Positions 1 to 8,087 of a stretch of DNA of 64,000 nucleotides are shown here, piece by piece. The notes under the pieces are model-generated. The model saw only the letters and a list, made by a program, of their open reading frames with translations, did no database searches and was not told where the DNA came from. Source of the DNA: Herbiconiux sp. (GTDB taxonomy: Bacteria > Actinomycetota > Actinomycetes > Actinomycetales > Microbacteriaceae); the NCBI RefSeq assembly GCF_023264855.1, contig NZ_JAHFUW010000006.1, positions 1 through 64,000 on the forward strand. The letters are read 5' to 3'. A program made the position numbers and the translations under genes. The first letter of the stretch is position 1. Each line of letters starts with the position of its first letter.

Positions 1-1
1 G

Positions 2-1336
2 GGCCGCCGGGCGAGCACGGCGGCGCCCGTGGATGCCGAGTCGACGTCGACGCGTGCGCGCAAGAAGACTCCGAACGCTCCGGATGCCGCCACCGCACAG
101 CCCGTGATCGCCGCGAACCACGTCACGGCGGTGCGTCCGCACGCGCCGAAGGCCGGGCGCCGCGCCGCGGATGCGTTCAGCGACACCATCGAGAAGCCCG
201 CCGGCGGTCGCCGCGCCCGCATCGTGACGCCCACCTCCGCCCCGTCCGTCGACGACTCGGCGGTCGTCTCGGGCGTGACGGCCGTGACGGCCGGAGAGGT
301 CGAGGTCACGGTGGAGACCGTCGCCGTGGAGTCTGTCGCTGGGGAGTCTGTCGCTGGGGAGCCTGTCGCTGGGGAGTCCGTTCCCGCGGAGCCGGCTGCG
401 GTGGAACCCGCCGCCCCTGCAGCCCGCACGGTCTCGCGCCGTACCTTGCGCACCGCGGCCCCCGTCTTCGACGAAGAACAGGCCTCGACGGCTGCGCCCA
501 CGCCCGCCTCCGTGGAGGCGCCGGCCGAAGCATCCGGAACCCCCGCATCCGGAACCCCCGCATCCGGAACCCCCGCATCCGGAACCCCCGGAGCGCCTCG
601 CGCCTCCGGACGCCGGGTTCGCCGCGGCGACATCGCCAAGGGTGCCTTCAGCATCGCGGCGATGCTGTTCGCCACCGGTATCGCCGTGGCCACCACGATG
701 CCGGCTTCGGCCTGGCACGCGGCCTCCGACTCGTCCTCGTCGTCGGTCGTGCTCGTGTCGAGCGTCACGACCCCCGGCCAGGAGCTCACCACCAGTGCCG
801 AGGCCGCGGTGTCGTCGGTGGCCCGCGACGGCTACGCGGTGCGCGACACCGTCGCCGAGCTGCGGGCAGCCGGCATGCGCGTGGCCGACACCTTCACGAA
901 CAACCCGACGGGCGCCATCCAGTGGCCGTTCCCGGTGGGCGTGCCGATCAGCGACTACTTCGGCGCCCGTGAGTCGCCCGGCGGCATCGGGAGCACCGAC
1001 CACAAGGGCGTCGACTTCACACCCGGCCAGGGCACGAACATCTTCTCGATCGCCGATGGTGTCGTCAGCTTCGTGCAGTCCTCCGACAACGGCGGCCTCG
1101 GCGTGCACGTGATCGTCGACCACGTGATCGACGGCCAGAAGGTGTCGAGCGTCTACGGGCACATGCTCGCCGGCTCGATCACGGTGACCGAGGGCCAGGT
1201 CGTCAAGGTCGCCCAGCCCATCGGCCAGGTCGGCAACACCGGCACCTCCACGGGCGCGCACCTGCACCTGGAGATCCGCCTGAACGGCACCACCCCCGTC
1301 GACCCCTACGCCTGGCTCCAGACCCACGCGGTCTGA
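2..1336 (+). CDS. M23 family metallopeptidase, 5' partial
   Basis: Cell-wall endopeptidase of the lysostaphin/M23 type, acting outside the membrane. A GTG at 29 opens a 435-residue reading, but the frame stays open to the window edge and the upstream codons look coding, so the true start probably lies outside. The first 200 residues are Ala/Pro/Glu/Thr-rich, low-complexity and cytoplasmic or linker-like, with two sets of 5-residue repeats. One hydrophobic segment follows (about residues 205-228, ending in an ASA signal-like site). The C-terminal M23 domain holds the zinc motif HKGVDF (about residue 325) and HLHLEIR (about residue 412). Ends 31 bases before a long hairpin shared with the convergent glucosidase. 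The enzyme class is clear; whether it cleaves peptidoglycan cannot be seen. Confidence 0.87.
   Translation, partial: GRRASTAAPVDAESTSTRARKKTPNAPDAATAQPVIAANHVTAVRPHAPKAGRRAADAFSDTIEKPAGGRRARIVTPTSAPSVDDSAVVSGVTAVTAGEVEVTVETVAVESVAGESVAGEPVAGESVPAEPAAVEPAAPAARTVSRRTLRTAAPVFDEEQASTAAPTPASVEAPAEASGTPASGTPASGTPASGTPGAPRASGRRVRRGDIAKGAFSIAAMLFATGIAVATTMPASAWHAASDSSSSSVVLVSSVTTPGQELTTSAEAAVSSVARDGYAVRDTVAELRAAGMRVADTFTNNPTGAIQWPFPVGVPISDYFGARESPGGIGSTDHKGVDFTPGQGTNIFSIADGVVSFVQSSDNGGLGVHVIVDHVIDGQKVSSVYGHMLAGSITVTEGQVVKVAQPIGQVGNTGTSTGAHLHLEIRLNGTTPVDPYAWLQTHAV
331..375 (+). repeat. 15-bp in-frame tandem repeat, 3 copies
   Basis: Three head-to-tail copies of GTCTGTCGCTGGGGA (the third begins GCC), each adding five residues (SVAGE-type) to the linker of the M23 peptidase. 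Length divisible by three keeps the frame. Confidence 0.85.
530..589 (+). repeat. 15-bp in-frame tandem repeat, 4 perfect copies
   Basis: Four identical copies of GCATCCGGAACCCCC giving an ASGTP pentapeptide repeat just before the membrane segment of the M23 peptidase. Perfect identity suggests recent slippage expansion; copy number is likely to vary between strains. Confidence 0.9.
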
Positions 1337-1366
1337 CCCACCCACCCCCACCCCACCCGAAGCCCC

Positions 1367-1425
1367 TCGAGACATCGCAAATGGCCCCTAAGCGGCGACG
1401 TTAGGGGCCATTTGTGACGTCTCGA
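1367..1425. terminator. Long hairpin between convergent genes
   Basis: A 59-nt inverted repeat: 25-nt arms with two mismatches around a 9-nt loop (1392-1400). The inner 14 bp (CAAATGGCCCCTAA at 1378-1391 against TTAGGGGCCATTTG at 1401-1414) are perfect. It sits between the ends of the M23 peptidase and the glucosidase, so a bidirectional terminator is the simplest reading, although neither side has a long T-run. It could also be a dispersed intergenic element. Confidence 0.6.
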
Positions 1426-1441
1426 TAGGGTGGGGGCGGGG

Positions 1442-3229
1442 CTAGGCGGAGGCGAGCCAGACCGTGGTGTCGGTGGGGAGGGCCGGCTCTGTGAGGGCTT
1501 CGGAGCACAGGAGCACGTCTTCGGTGCGGGTCTCGACCGGGAGCTCGACGGGAGCCGCGCCCAGGTTCGAGATGACGGTGACGCCGTTCGTGCGGAAGGC
1601 GATCACGTCGGGGCCGTACCCGCTCAGCCACTCGACCGTGCCGGTGCCCGATCCGGTGCCGACACCCAGTGCGAAGCGCGCACGGAGCGAGAGTGCGAGG
1701 CGGTAGAGCTCGAGCGTGGAGCCGGCGACGCCGCTCTGCTGATCGCGCGCGAAGCCGTCCCAGTCGCCGGGCTGGGGGAGCCAGCTCGCGGCGGTCGGAC
1801 CGAAGCCGTATGAGGGCGCACCGGCCTCCCACGGGATCGGTACGCGGCATCCGTCGCGCCCGTACTTCTCGCCGTTCGTGCGGAACCAGGTGGGGTCCTG
1901 ACGGGCGGAATCCGGCAGGTCGATGACCTCGGGAAGCCCGAGCTCTTCGCCCTGGTAGATGTAGGCGCTGCCGGGCAGGGCGAGCATGACGGCGGTCGCG
2001 GCGCGGGCACGGCGGAGGCCGACCACCGGATCGGGCAGGCCGGGCGAGTTCGGCCCGATCCCGGCGCCCTGCAGGTTCTCGGCGGTGAGGGCCAGCCGCG
2101 AGGCGTGCCGCACCACGTCGTGGTTGGACAGCACCCAGGTGGAGGGGGCGCCGACGGTGCCGAAGGCGTGGATCGAGGTGTCGATCACACTGCGGAGCTC
2201 GGGCGCCGACCAGCCGGCCGAGAGGTAGGTGAAGTTGAACGCCTGCTGCATCTCGTCGGGCCGCACCCAGCGGGCGAGCTTGGTGAGCGGCTCCACCCAG
2301 GCCTCGGCGCAGAGCACACGCTCGCCCTCGTACTCGTCGAGCACGCGGTGCCAGCCGCGGTAGATCTCGTGCACGCCGTCCTGTGCCCAGTAGGGCGGGG
2401 TGGACGGGTCGAGGGTGGCGTCGGCGTCGATGCCGGGCTCCAGGCCCACCAGGGAGTCGGATGCGCCGCCGCCCATGCTCCCCGCGTCGGCGGGCGGCGT
2501 GTAGTCGGGCAGGCCTTCTTCTTTGATGAGGCCGTGCGCGACATCCACTCGGAAGCCGTCGACGCCGCGATCGAGCCAGAACCGCAGGATGTCGTGGAAG
2601 CGCTCGCGCACCCACGGGTTCTCCCAGTTGAGGTCGGGCTGGGACTTGTCGAAGATGTGCAGGTACCACTGGCCCGGGGTGCCGTCGGGGTTGGTGACGC
2701 GTTCCCACATCGGGCCGCCGAACACGCTCTCCCAGTTGTTGGGCATCTCTTCGCCGTTCGGGCCCTTGCCGTCGCGGAACATGTAGCGGTCGCGCTCCGG
2801 GCTCCCCTCGGGGGCGGCGAGGGCCTCCTGGAACCACTTGTGGTCCCAGGAGGTGTGATTGGGAACCAGGTCGACGATGACCCGGATGTCGAGCTCGTGG
2901 GCGCGGGCGAGCATCCGGTCGAAGTCGGCCAGGGTGCCGAACAGCGGATCGACGTCGCAGTAGTCGGCCACGTCGTAGCCGGCGTCGTGCTGGGGGCTCG
3001 TCATGAAGGGGGAGAGCCAGATCGCGTCGACGCCGAGGTCGGACAGCGAGTCCAGGCGTGCGGTGATGCCGGGCAGATCGCCGATGCCGTCGCCGTCGCT
3101 GTCGGCGAACGAGCGCGGGTAGATCTGGTAGATGACGGCGGAGCGCCACCATTCGCTGCCGGTGCCGATCACGGTACCGAGGGTCTGCACCTCGGGGACG
3201 TCGGGATCGGGTGAGGTCTCGATAGTCAT
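1442..3229 (-). CDS. GH13 alpha-glucosidase / oligo-1,6-glucosidase type
   Basis: Cytoplasmic glycoside hydrolase of the alpha-amylase family, expected to release glucose from short alpha-glucosides. About 595 residues, the normal length. A (beta/alpha)8 barrel opens with WWRSAVIYQIYPRSFADSDG. Catalytic sites: FRVDVAHG (nucleophile Asp, about residue 226), CAEAW (acid/base Glu, about 305) and LSNHDVVRHASR (third Asp, about 368); a C-terminal beta domain follows. The ATG at 3229 was chosen because GH13 homology begins soon after; the frame extends 40 codons upstream without family-like sequence, and the ribosome site at 3229 is weak. Single gene, convergent with the M23 peptidase; no transporter or regulator alongside. 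Confidence 0.9.
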   Translation of the reverse strand: MTIETSPDPDVPEVQTLGTVIGTGSEWWRSAVIYQIYPRSFADSDGDGIGDLPGITARLDSLSDLGVDAIWLSPFMTSPQHDAGYDVADYCDVDPLFGTLADFDRMLARAHELDIRVIVDLVPNHTSWDHKWFQEALAAPEGSPERDRYMFRDGKGPNGEEMPNNWESVFGGPMWERVTNPDGTPGQWYLHIFDKSQPDLNWENPWVRERFHDILRFWLDRGVDGFRVDVAHGLIKEEGLPDYTPPADAGSMGGGASDSLVGLEPGIDADATLDPSTPPYWAQDGVHEIYRGWHRVLDEYEGERVLCAEAWVEPLTKLARWVRPDEMQQAFNFTYLSAGWSAPELRSVIDTSIHAFGTVGAPSTWVLSNHDVVRHASRLALTAENLQGAGIGPNSPGLPDPVVGLRRARAATAVMLALPGSAYIYQGEELGLPEVIDLPDSARQDPTWFRTNGEKYGRDGCRVPIPWEAGAPSYGFGPTAASWLPQPGDWDGFARDQQSGVAGSTLELYRLALSLRARFALGVGTGSGTGTVEWLSGYGPDVIAFRTNGVTVISNLGAAPVELPVETRTEDVLLCSEALTEPALPTDTTVWLASA

Positions 3230-3370
3230 GACGAGAACTCTAACCGCAGGCCCGGTCGCTGTGGAATCGTTTGCAGACGCCCGGCGGAGCATCCGGAGCC
3301 GATGCGGCAAAACCGGGCCCCGCGGGATGCTATTCTCTACTGGTGCCAAAAGCCGCTCGCGGCTGTGCGC

Positions 3371-3442
<72 letters not shown>

Positions 3443-3496
3443 CCGGCTTCCGGCCGGCCCCGGCCCTCGCGGGCTGCGGCCGTTCTCTGGAGTCAA

Positions 3497-3570
3497 GGCG
3501 GGGTAGCTCAGGTGGTTAGAGCACACGGCTCATAATCGTGGTGTCGCGGGTTCAAGTCCCGCTCCCGCTA
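3497..3570 (+). tRNA. tRNA-Met (CAT), probably elongator
   Basis: Acceptor GGCGGGG (3497-3503) pairs with TCCCGCT (3563-3569) with two G-U pairs; anticodon loop CTCATAA gives CAT; T-arm GCGGG/CCCGC. The three G-C pairs in the anticodon stem that mark initiator tRNA are absent (the stem is CACGG/TCGTG), so it is elongator Met or the lysidine-modified Ile2 type; sequence alone does not settle this. CCA not encoded. Confidence 0.88.
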
Positions 3571-3572
3571 CG

Positions 3573-3606
3573 AAAACCCCCAAGATCTCGCCATCTTGGG
3601 GGTTTT
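3573..3606. terminator. Rho-independent terminator, bidirectional
   Basis: Perfect 14-bp stem AAAACCCCCAAGAT / ATCTTGGGGGTTTT with a 6-nt loop (3587-3592) and T-run on both strands. It ends the tRNA transcript and faces the end of the sulfide:quinone reductase gene on the other strand. Confidence 0.9.
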
Positions 3607-3631
3607 TGCTTGCCCGGATCCGAACCGGGTG

Positions 3632-4855
3632 TCAGGCGCGGCCTTTGAGGATGAGGTTCCAGTAGACCCAGGGCAGCACGTAGCGGTCGGCGACGAACGT
3701 GAACCGGTGCTCCTTGGCGAGGCCCTTCCAGAACGGGATCGTGGGCTTCGGGCGGTACCGGTCGTCGAACTCCGCGAAGACGACCGTCGAGCGCGACACC
3801 ACGAACGGGCAGACCGAGTAGCCGTTGTACTCCTGAGGGAGCGACTGGCCCTTCACCGCGGCGGCGAGGTTCTTCGCGAGGACTTTGGTCTGCTGGCGGA
3901 GCGCGCCGCCCGACTTGGAGTTGAAGGTCGCTGCGGCGTCTCCGAGCGCCCAGACATCCGGATACCGGCGGTGCCGGAGCGTCAGCGAGTCGACGTCGAC
4001 GAAGCCGTCGGTCGCGCCCTCCACTCCGAGCGGCGTGCCGGCCAGCCAGCTGGGGGCGGACTGCGGCGGCACCGCGTGCAGCACGTCGTAGGGGAGGGTC
4101 TCGCGGGCATCCGGATCCGAATCGACGCCGGCGATCGTGACCGTCTTCTGCTCGGCGTCCACCGCTGTCAGCTCCCGGCTGTAGCGCACGTCGATGCCGT
4201 ACTCGGCGGCCTTGCGCTCGAGCTCGGCGTCGATGAGAGGCATGCCGAACAGGGTCGGCGTGGGCACGACCAGCACCACGTGGATGTCGTCGAGCACCCC
4301 GGTCGCGCGCCAGAAGTCGCATGCGAGGTACATCGGCTTCTGCGCCGCTCCCGCGCAGGTCGCCGGGCCGGAGGGCTGGGTGAACACCACGGTGCCGCTC
4401 CGCGTCTCCCGCAGCACCCGCGACGCCTTCTGCGCGTAGTCGAACTCGTAGTTGGAGATGCCGGATGGCGACGCCATCGCCTCCACCAGACCGGGAACCG
4501 CGTCCCAGTTCTTCTGGATGCCCGGGCAGACGATCAGCTGGCCGTAGCTCACGAGCCCGCCCGAGGTGAGGTCGACGGTCTTCCCGACCGGGTCGATGCC
4601 GCGCACCCGCGCCTTGATCCAGCTCACGCCCCTGGGCATCACGGAGGCCTGCGGGCGGGTCGCTCGTGAGGCGGGCGCCGTTCCTCCGGCGACGTGGGAG
4701 AACATCGGCTGGTAGAGGTGGTGCTCGCGGGGCTCGATCACCGCGACGTCGGCGACACCGGAGCGCCGCAGCCGCCCTGCGACGGAGAGGCCGGCGTTGC
4801 CACCTCCGATGACGACCACATCGTGATGCACGGGCGCGGTCTGTGAAGAGGTCAT
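3632..4855 (-). CDS. sqr: Sulfide:quinone oxidoreductase, type II (SQOR-like)
   Basis: Membrane-associated flavoprotein that oxidises sulfide and passes electrons to quinone. About 407 residues. N-terminal FAD motif GGGNAGLSVAGRL (about residue 17). Both redox cysteines expected from mitochondrial-type SQOR are present: TCAGAAQKPMYLACDF (about Cys165) and YSVCPFVV (about Cys347), and the C-terminal YWNLILKGRA resembles the membrane-contact tail of that group. HRRYPDVWALGDAA is the second FAD-contact motif. ATG at 4855 taken; a GTG one codon upstream (4858) is equally possible. A TetR gene lies just upstream on the same strand. Sulfide detoxification is the likely role; no persulfide dioxygenase gene is nearby. 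Confidence 0.85.
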   Translation of the reverse strand: MTSSQTAPVHHDVVVIGGGNAGLSVAGRLRRSGVADVAVIEPREHHLYQPMFSHVAGGTAPASRATRPQASVMPRGVSWIKARVRGIDPVGKTVDLTSGGLVSYGQLIVCPGIQKNWDAVPGLVEAMASPSGISNYEFDYAQKASRVLRETRSGTVVFTQPSGPATCAGAAQKPMYLACDFWRATGVLDDIHVVLVVPTPTLFGMPLIDAELERKAAEYGIDVRYSRELTAVDAEQKTVTIAGVDSDPDARETLPYDVLHAVPPQSAPSWLAGTPLGVEGATDGFVDVDSLTLRHRRYPDVWALGDAAATFNSKSGGALRQQTKVLAKNLAAAVKGQSLPQEYNGYSVCPFVVSRSTVVFAEFDDRYRPKPTIPFWKGLAKEHRFTFVADRYVLPWVYWNLILKGRA

Positions 4856-4900
4856 CACTTCACCGTACGCTCGTCCTGGCCGGGAACAGCCCGACGGGGA

Positions 4901-5530
4901 CTACGGATTCCGGATGGCGATGCCCGCGAGGATGATGTCGACGCCCCAGTCGAAAGCTTCGTCGGCGTCGCCGAGGAACGCCTCGTTGGCGGCATCCGTC
5001 AGAGGGAAGCGCTCGGCGTCGATGCGCTGGTGCCGGAGGGCGGCGGAATACCGTTCCGGGGTCGCGGCCCGGTGCTGCTCCTCGATGACGTGCCCGATCA
5101 CGAAGGCGTAGAGGGTCTGGAAGGAGCGCAGAGCGTCGACCAGGCCGAAGCCCGCCTCCGTGAGCACCCGCAGCGGCGCCTCCATGGAGCCGAGGGCGTC
5201 GTCGTCGGTGAGGTAGGTGCCGGAGAACAGTTTCGCGCCCTCGCGGTAGCGCAGCAGCACTCGCCGGATGTGCTGGGCCGAGTCGCGCAAGAAGGGGCGC
5301 CACTCGGCGTTCGGATGCGCCGCATCCGCCCCGGGGAGCATCAGCTCACGCATGATGACGGTGGCCATCTCGTCGCTGAGTGCTGCCATGTCGGGCACGT
5401 GGTAGTACAGCGCACCCGGTCGCACACCGAGCCGGCCGGCCAGCGCGCGGGCCGTGATGGCGGCCGTGCCGCCCTCGGCGAGCAGCTCGAACGCGGCCTC
5501 GACGATCGCCCCGCGAGTGAGTCCCGCCAT
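4901..5530 (-). CDS. TetR/AcrR family repressor
   Basis: 209-residue DNA-binding regulator. N-terminal helix-turn-helix (about residues 5-50: TRGAIVEAAFELLAEGG, then GVRPGALYYHVPD), followed by an all-helical ligand domain of the TetR_C type. Divergently transcribed from the oxidoreductase at 5622 with two copies of TGAAC-N3-GTTCA between them, so it most likely represses itself and that gene. Followed on its strand by the sulfide:quinone reductase 45 bases on, which could be cotranscribed. Effector unknown. Confidence 0.85.
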   Translation of the reverse strand: MAGLTRGAIVEAAFELLAEGGTAAITARALAGRLGVRPGALYYHVPDMAALSDEMATVIMRELMLPGADAAHPNAEWRPFLRDSAQHIRRVLLRYREGAKLFSGTYLTDDDALGSMEAPLRVLTEAGFGLVDALRSFQTLYAFVIGHVIEEQHRAATPERYSAALRHQRIDAERFPLTDAANEAFLGDADEAFDWGVDIILAGIAIRNP

Positions 5531-5555
5531 CGCACCTCCCAGTGGCCTTGACTTT

Positions 5556-5568
5556 TGAACAACGTTCA
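5556..5568. promoter_or_regulatory. Operator-like palindrome TGAAC-N3-GTTCA, site 1
   Basis: TGAACAACGTTCA, in the 91-bp divergent region, 26 bases before the TetR start. Shares both half-sites with the second copy at 5592-5604; centres are 36 bp apart. Confidence 0.6.
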
Positions 5569-5589
5569 GTCAGTCTAGCGGTGCAGAGA

Positions 5590-5606
5590 TTTGAACACTG
5601 TTCAAA
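5590..5606. promoter_or_regulatory. Operator-like palindrome, site 2
   Basis: Perfect 17-bp palindrome TTTGAACACTGTTCAAA (one central base), containing the same TGAAC-N3-GTTCA core as site 1, and lying just before the AGGAGG ribosome site of the gene at 5622. Expected target of the divergent TetR protein. Confidence 0.7.
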
Positions 5607-5621
5607 AACAAGGAGGACACC

Positions 5622-6563
5622 ATGAAAGCCGCCGTCGTCTCCGATCTGGCCCGGCCCCCGCGCTACGCCGACTTCCGCGATCCGGAGCCCCGCGAAGGGT
5701 TCGTGCCGGTGCGGATGCTCGCCGTCGGGGTGCATCGTATCGTCCGCTCGCTCGCGTCCGGCGCCCACTACGGAGCGGGTGACGAGTTGCCGTTCGTGCC
5801 CGGGGTCGACGGGGTCGGGCTGCTCGACGACGGCCGTCGGGTGTACACCGGGGGCTCGCCCGATCCCTTCGGCACGCTGGCCGAGCGCACCATCGTGCCC
5901 GACGGGTTCGCGGTGCCGGTTCCCGACGGCCTCGACAGCGCCGTCGCGGCCGGCATCGTGAATCCGGCCATGTCGTCGTGGCTGCCCCTCGTCGGGCGAG
6001 CCGGCCTCCGCGAGGGCGGCACGGTGCTCGTGCTCGGGGCGACCGGCGCGTCGGGAGGTCTGGCGGTGCGAATCGCGCTGCACCTTGGGGCCGCCCGGGT
6101 GATCGCGGCGGGGCGGGACGCCGAAGCGCTCTCCCGACTCGGCGCCGACCCCCGGGTGACCACCGTGACGATCGACGATGGGCTCGCCGACGGCATCCGT
6201 GCGGCGGCCCCCGAGGGGATCGACGTGGTGCTCGACTACGTCTGGGGTCCGGTCGCCGAGACCGCGCTGGAGGCGCTGCGCCGCACGGGTCTCTCCCACA
6301 CCTCCGCCGGCACGTCGTACGTGCAGATCGGCGCGGTCGCCGGCACCCGGATCGCGCTGGACGCCGCGCTGCTGCGCTCGTCGGGGATCACGATCATGGG
6401 CAGCGGTGCCGGATCGATCGCTCCGCGCCTGCTCCTGCAGGAGCTGCCGAAGATCCTCGACCTCGCCGCCGCCGGCGGGATCGGCCTGCCCGTGCGCGTC
6501 GCTCCGCTTTCGGCGGTCGAAGCCGAATGGCCGGAGCCGGGTCGCCTCGTCCTCACGCCGTGA
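5622..6563 (+). CDS. Zinc-independent MDR oxidoreductase (quinone oxidoreductase-like)
   Basis: 313-residue medium-chain dehydrogenase/reductase. N-terminal GroES-like domain (residues 1-120) without the Cys/His set of zinc enzymes; Rossmann domain with VLVLGATGASGGLAVRIA (about residue 137) for NADPH. Likely reduces a quinone, enal or other electrophile. AGGAGG at 5611 decides the ATG start. Divergent from a TetR gene, with operator-like palindromes in between, so induction by an electrophilic ligand is plausible. Confidence 0.75.
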   Translation: MKAAVVSDLARPPRYADFRDPEPREGFVPVRMLAVGVHRIVRSLASGAHYGAGDELPFVPGVDGVGLLDDGRRVYTGGSPDPFGTLAERTIVPDGFAVPVPDGLDSAVAAGIVNPAMSSWLPLVGRAGLREGGTVLVLGATGASGGLAVRIALHLGAARVIAAGRDAEALSRLGADPRVTTVTIDDGLADGIRAAAPEGIDVVLDYVWGPVAETALEALRRTGLSHTSAGTSYVQIGAVAGTRIALDAALLRSSGITIMGSGAGSIAPRLLLQELPKILDLAAAGGIGLPVRVAPLSAVEAEWPEPGRLVLTP

Positions 6564-6571
6564 CGCGCGCT

Positions 6572-6910
6572 CTAGAAGTCCTCGAGCAGCGTTCCGGACA
6601 GTCCTTCGTCTGTCGGCAGGGCGACCGCCGAGGTCGGGCCGAGCATCGCCGTGCGCTGCCGGAGTTCTGCGGTGAGAGTCGCGTCGCGGAGGTCGGCGTC
6701 TGCCCCGTCGGCCGCCGTCGGGGTGCAGAAGAGCTGGCTCGAAGGTCCGAGAACGAGGTTCGCCGACTCGCGGCGCCCGCCCCACAGGATGGGGATCGTG
6801 ATCAGATCGGCGCTTCCGGACCGGGCCAATGCCACCGCGTATTCGAAGACCGCGAGACAGACCTCGTCGTCGACGATGAGCACGTCGTCGATGTAGTGGA
6901 GTGCTCGCAT
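6572..6910 (-). CDS. Small protein, DUF7882-like
   Basis: 112-residue protein of unknown role. Start at the ATG 6910 because GGAGG precedes it; a longer reading exists to 6946. Aligns by eye with the gene at 10218 (DEV..A...YA..L....ADLITIP against DEVADALMAYAATL...QLLTVP, then ESANLVLGPSSQL against GSISILVGPGIPM) and more weakly with the gene at 10566. No signal peptide or membrane segment. Converges with the oxidoreductase at 5622, ends 9 bases apart. Confidence 0.6.
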   Translation of the reverse strand: MRALHYIDDVLIVDDEVCLAVFEYAVALARSGSADLITIPILWGGRRESANLVLGPSSQLFCTPTAADGADADLRDATLTAELRQRTAMLGPTSAVALPTDEGLSGTLLEDF

Positions 6911-6988
6911 ACCAGCAAGCCTCCGCCGTTCGGCGGCGAACGCCAACAGGTTGAGGTCAGATCCACATCTGTGGGCGAGCGGGGCGGG

Positions 6989-7984
6989 CTAGGCGGAGGC
7001 GGTCGCGGCGTTGCGCGCGGCCAGCTCGGCGAACGCCTCCCTCAGCTCGGCGGGGTGGAGCACCTCGATCTCGGTGTCGAAGCGGTTGAGGGAGGCGGCG
7101 AGGGCGACCCACGACCAGGAACCCGTCTCGAGGCGGCAGCGGTCGGGACCGAGGTCTTCGACCGTGCCGTCGCCGGCGAAGGGGAGAACGGATGCGGCGG
7201 GCCGGTGCAGGATCACCGCACCGGTGCAGGGCCAACGGCCGGCGCTCGTGGCGCTCGTGGCGCCCGTGAAGCGGGCCGAGACGTAGGCGGTGACGTCGCC
7301 GCCGGGAACCTCGCGAGGGGTGAAGCGCGGGCCGGTGGGGCTGCGGGGCGTGATGCGGTCGGCGCGGAAGAGGCGCCAGTCGGAGCGGTCCAGATCCCAG
7401 GCCACGAGGTACCAGCGGCCGTGCGAGGTCACGAGGTGGTGCGGCTCGACCCGTCGAGGGGGAGGCGGGGTGGCTCCCTGCTCGGGGCGGTGGCCGGCGT
7501 AGTCGAAGCGCAGCACCTCGTGAGCGCGGGCCGCCGTCGACAGGGCGATCAGCACATCCGTCGACACCGGATCGGGCATCGCCTCGCCCGCGCGGCCCGG
7601 GATCGCCGTGAACTCCAGCGCGTTCACGCGGTGCCGCAGCCGCGACGGCATCACCTGCCGCACGGTGGTGAGCGCGCGCAGGGCGGCCTCCTCGATGCCC
7701 ACGCCCGTCAGCGTGGCGGCCTGCAGGGCCACGGCCAGCGCGACGACCTGCTCGTCGTCGAACAGGAGCGGCGGCAGCTCGCTGCCGGCATCGAGGCGGT
7801 AGCCGCCATCCGGACCCATCGTGGACAGGATGCTGTACCCCATCTCGCGCAGCCGTTCCACGTCTCGGCGCACCGTGCGATGGCTGATCTCGAGCCGGTC
7901 GGCGAGCACCGAGCCCGGCCAGTCGCGCCGCGTCTGCAGCAGCGAGAGCAGGTTCAGCAATCGCGTGGTGGAGGACGTCGTCAT
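6989..7984 (-). CDS. WYL-domain transcriptional regulator (YafY type)
   Basis: 331 residues. N-terminal winged helix (TTRLLNLLSLLQTRRDWPG... HRTVRRDVERLREMGY, residues 1-60), then a WYL domain (about residues 145-230: HEVLRFDYAG, HLVTSHGRWYLVAWDLDR, WRLFRADRI) and a WCX-like C-terminus. Such proteins sense small ligands. Divergent from the VOC gene at 8088 with a perfect 9-bp inverted repeat between them, so it probably controls that gene and itself. Confidence 0.85.
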   Translation of the reverse strand: MTTSSTTRLLNLLSLLQTRRDWPGSVLADRLEISHRTVRRDVERLREMGYSILSTMGPDGGYRLDAGSELPPLLFDDEQVVALAVALQAATLTGVGIEEAALRALTTVRQVMPSRLRHRVNALEFTAIPGRAGEAMPDPVSTDVLIALSTAARAHEVLRFDYAGHRPEQGATPPPPRRVEPHHLVTSHGRWYLVAWDLDRSDWRLFRADRITPRSPTGPRFTPREVPGGDVTAYVSARFTGATSATSAGRWPCTGAVILHRPAASVLPFAGDGTVEDLGPDRCRLETGSWSWVALAASLNRFDTEIEVLHPAELREAFAELAARNAATASA

Positions 7985-8000
7985 GACCCGATCCTAGTTT

Positions 8001-8029
8001 CCGTCTAGGACAGGAACTGACCTAGACGG
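8001..8029. promoter_or_regulatory. Inverted repeat CCGTCTAGG-N11-CCTAGACGG
   Basis: Perfect 9-bp arms with an 11-nt spacer in the divergent region between the WYL regulator and the VOC gene, 17 bases before the regulator's start. Further CTAG cores lie next to it (CCTAGT at 7993). Likely operator of the WYL protein. Confidence 0.65.
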
Positions 8030-8087
8030 CTGTGAGAGTGGAGCTCGTCAGGGAGAACCCCGACGACCTTCCCCACTAGGAGCAGTC

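Noticed and set aside
1401-3152. Long open frames on both strands over the glucosidase gene (also similar long frames at 5346-6785, 5978-8008, 10197-12944, 18848-20308, 27246-29900)
   Set aside because: Arg/Pro/His/Gly/Ala-rich translations without any domain, lying antisense or out of frame to genes with clear motifs; typical of GC-rich third-position shadows.
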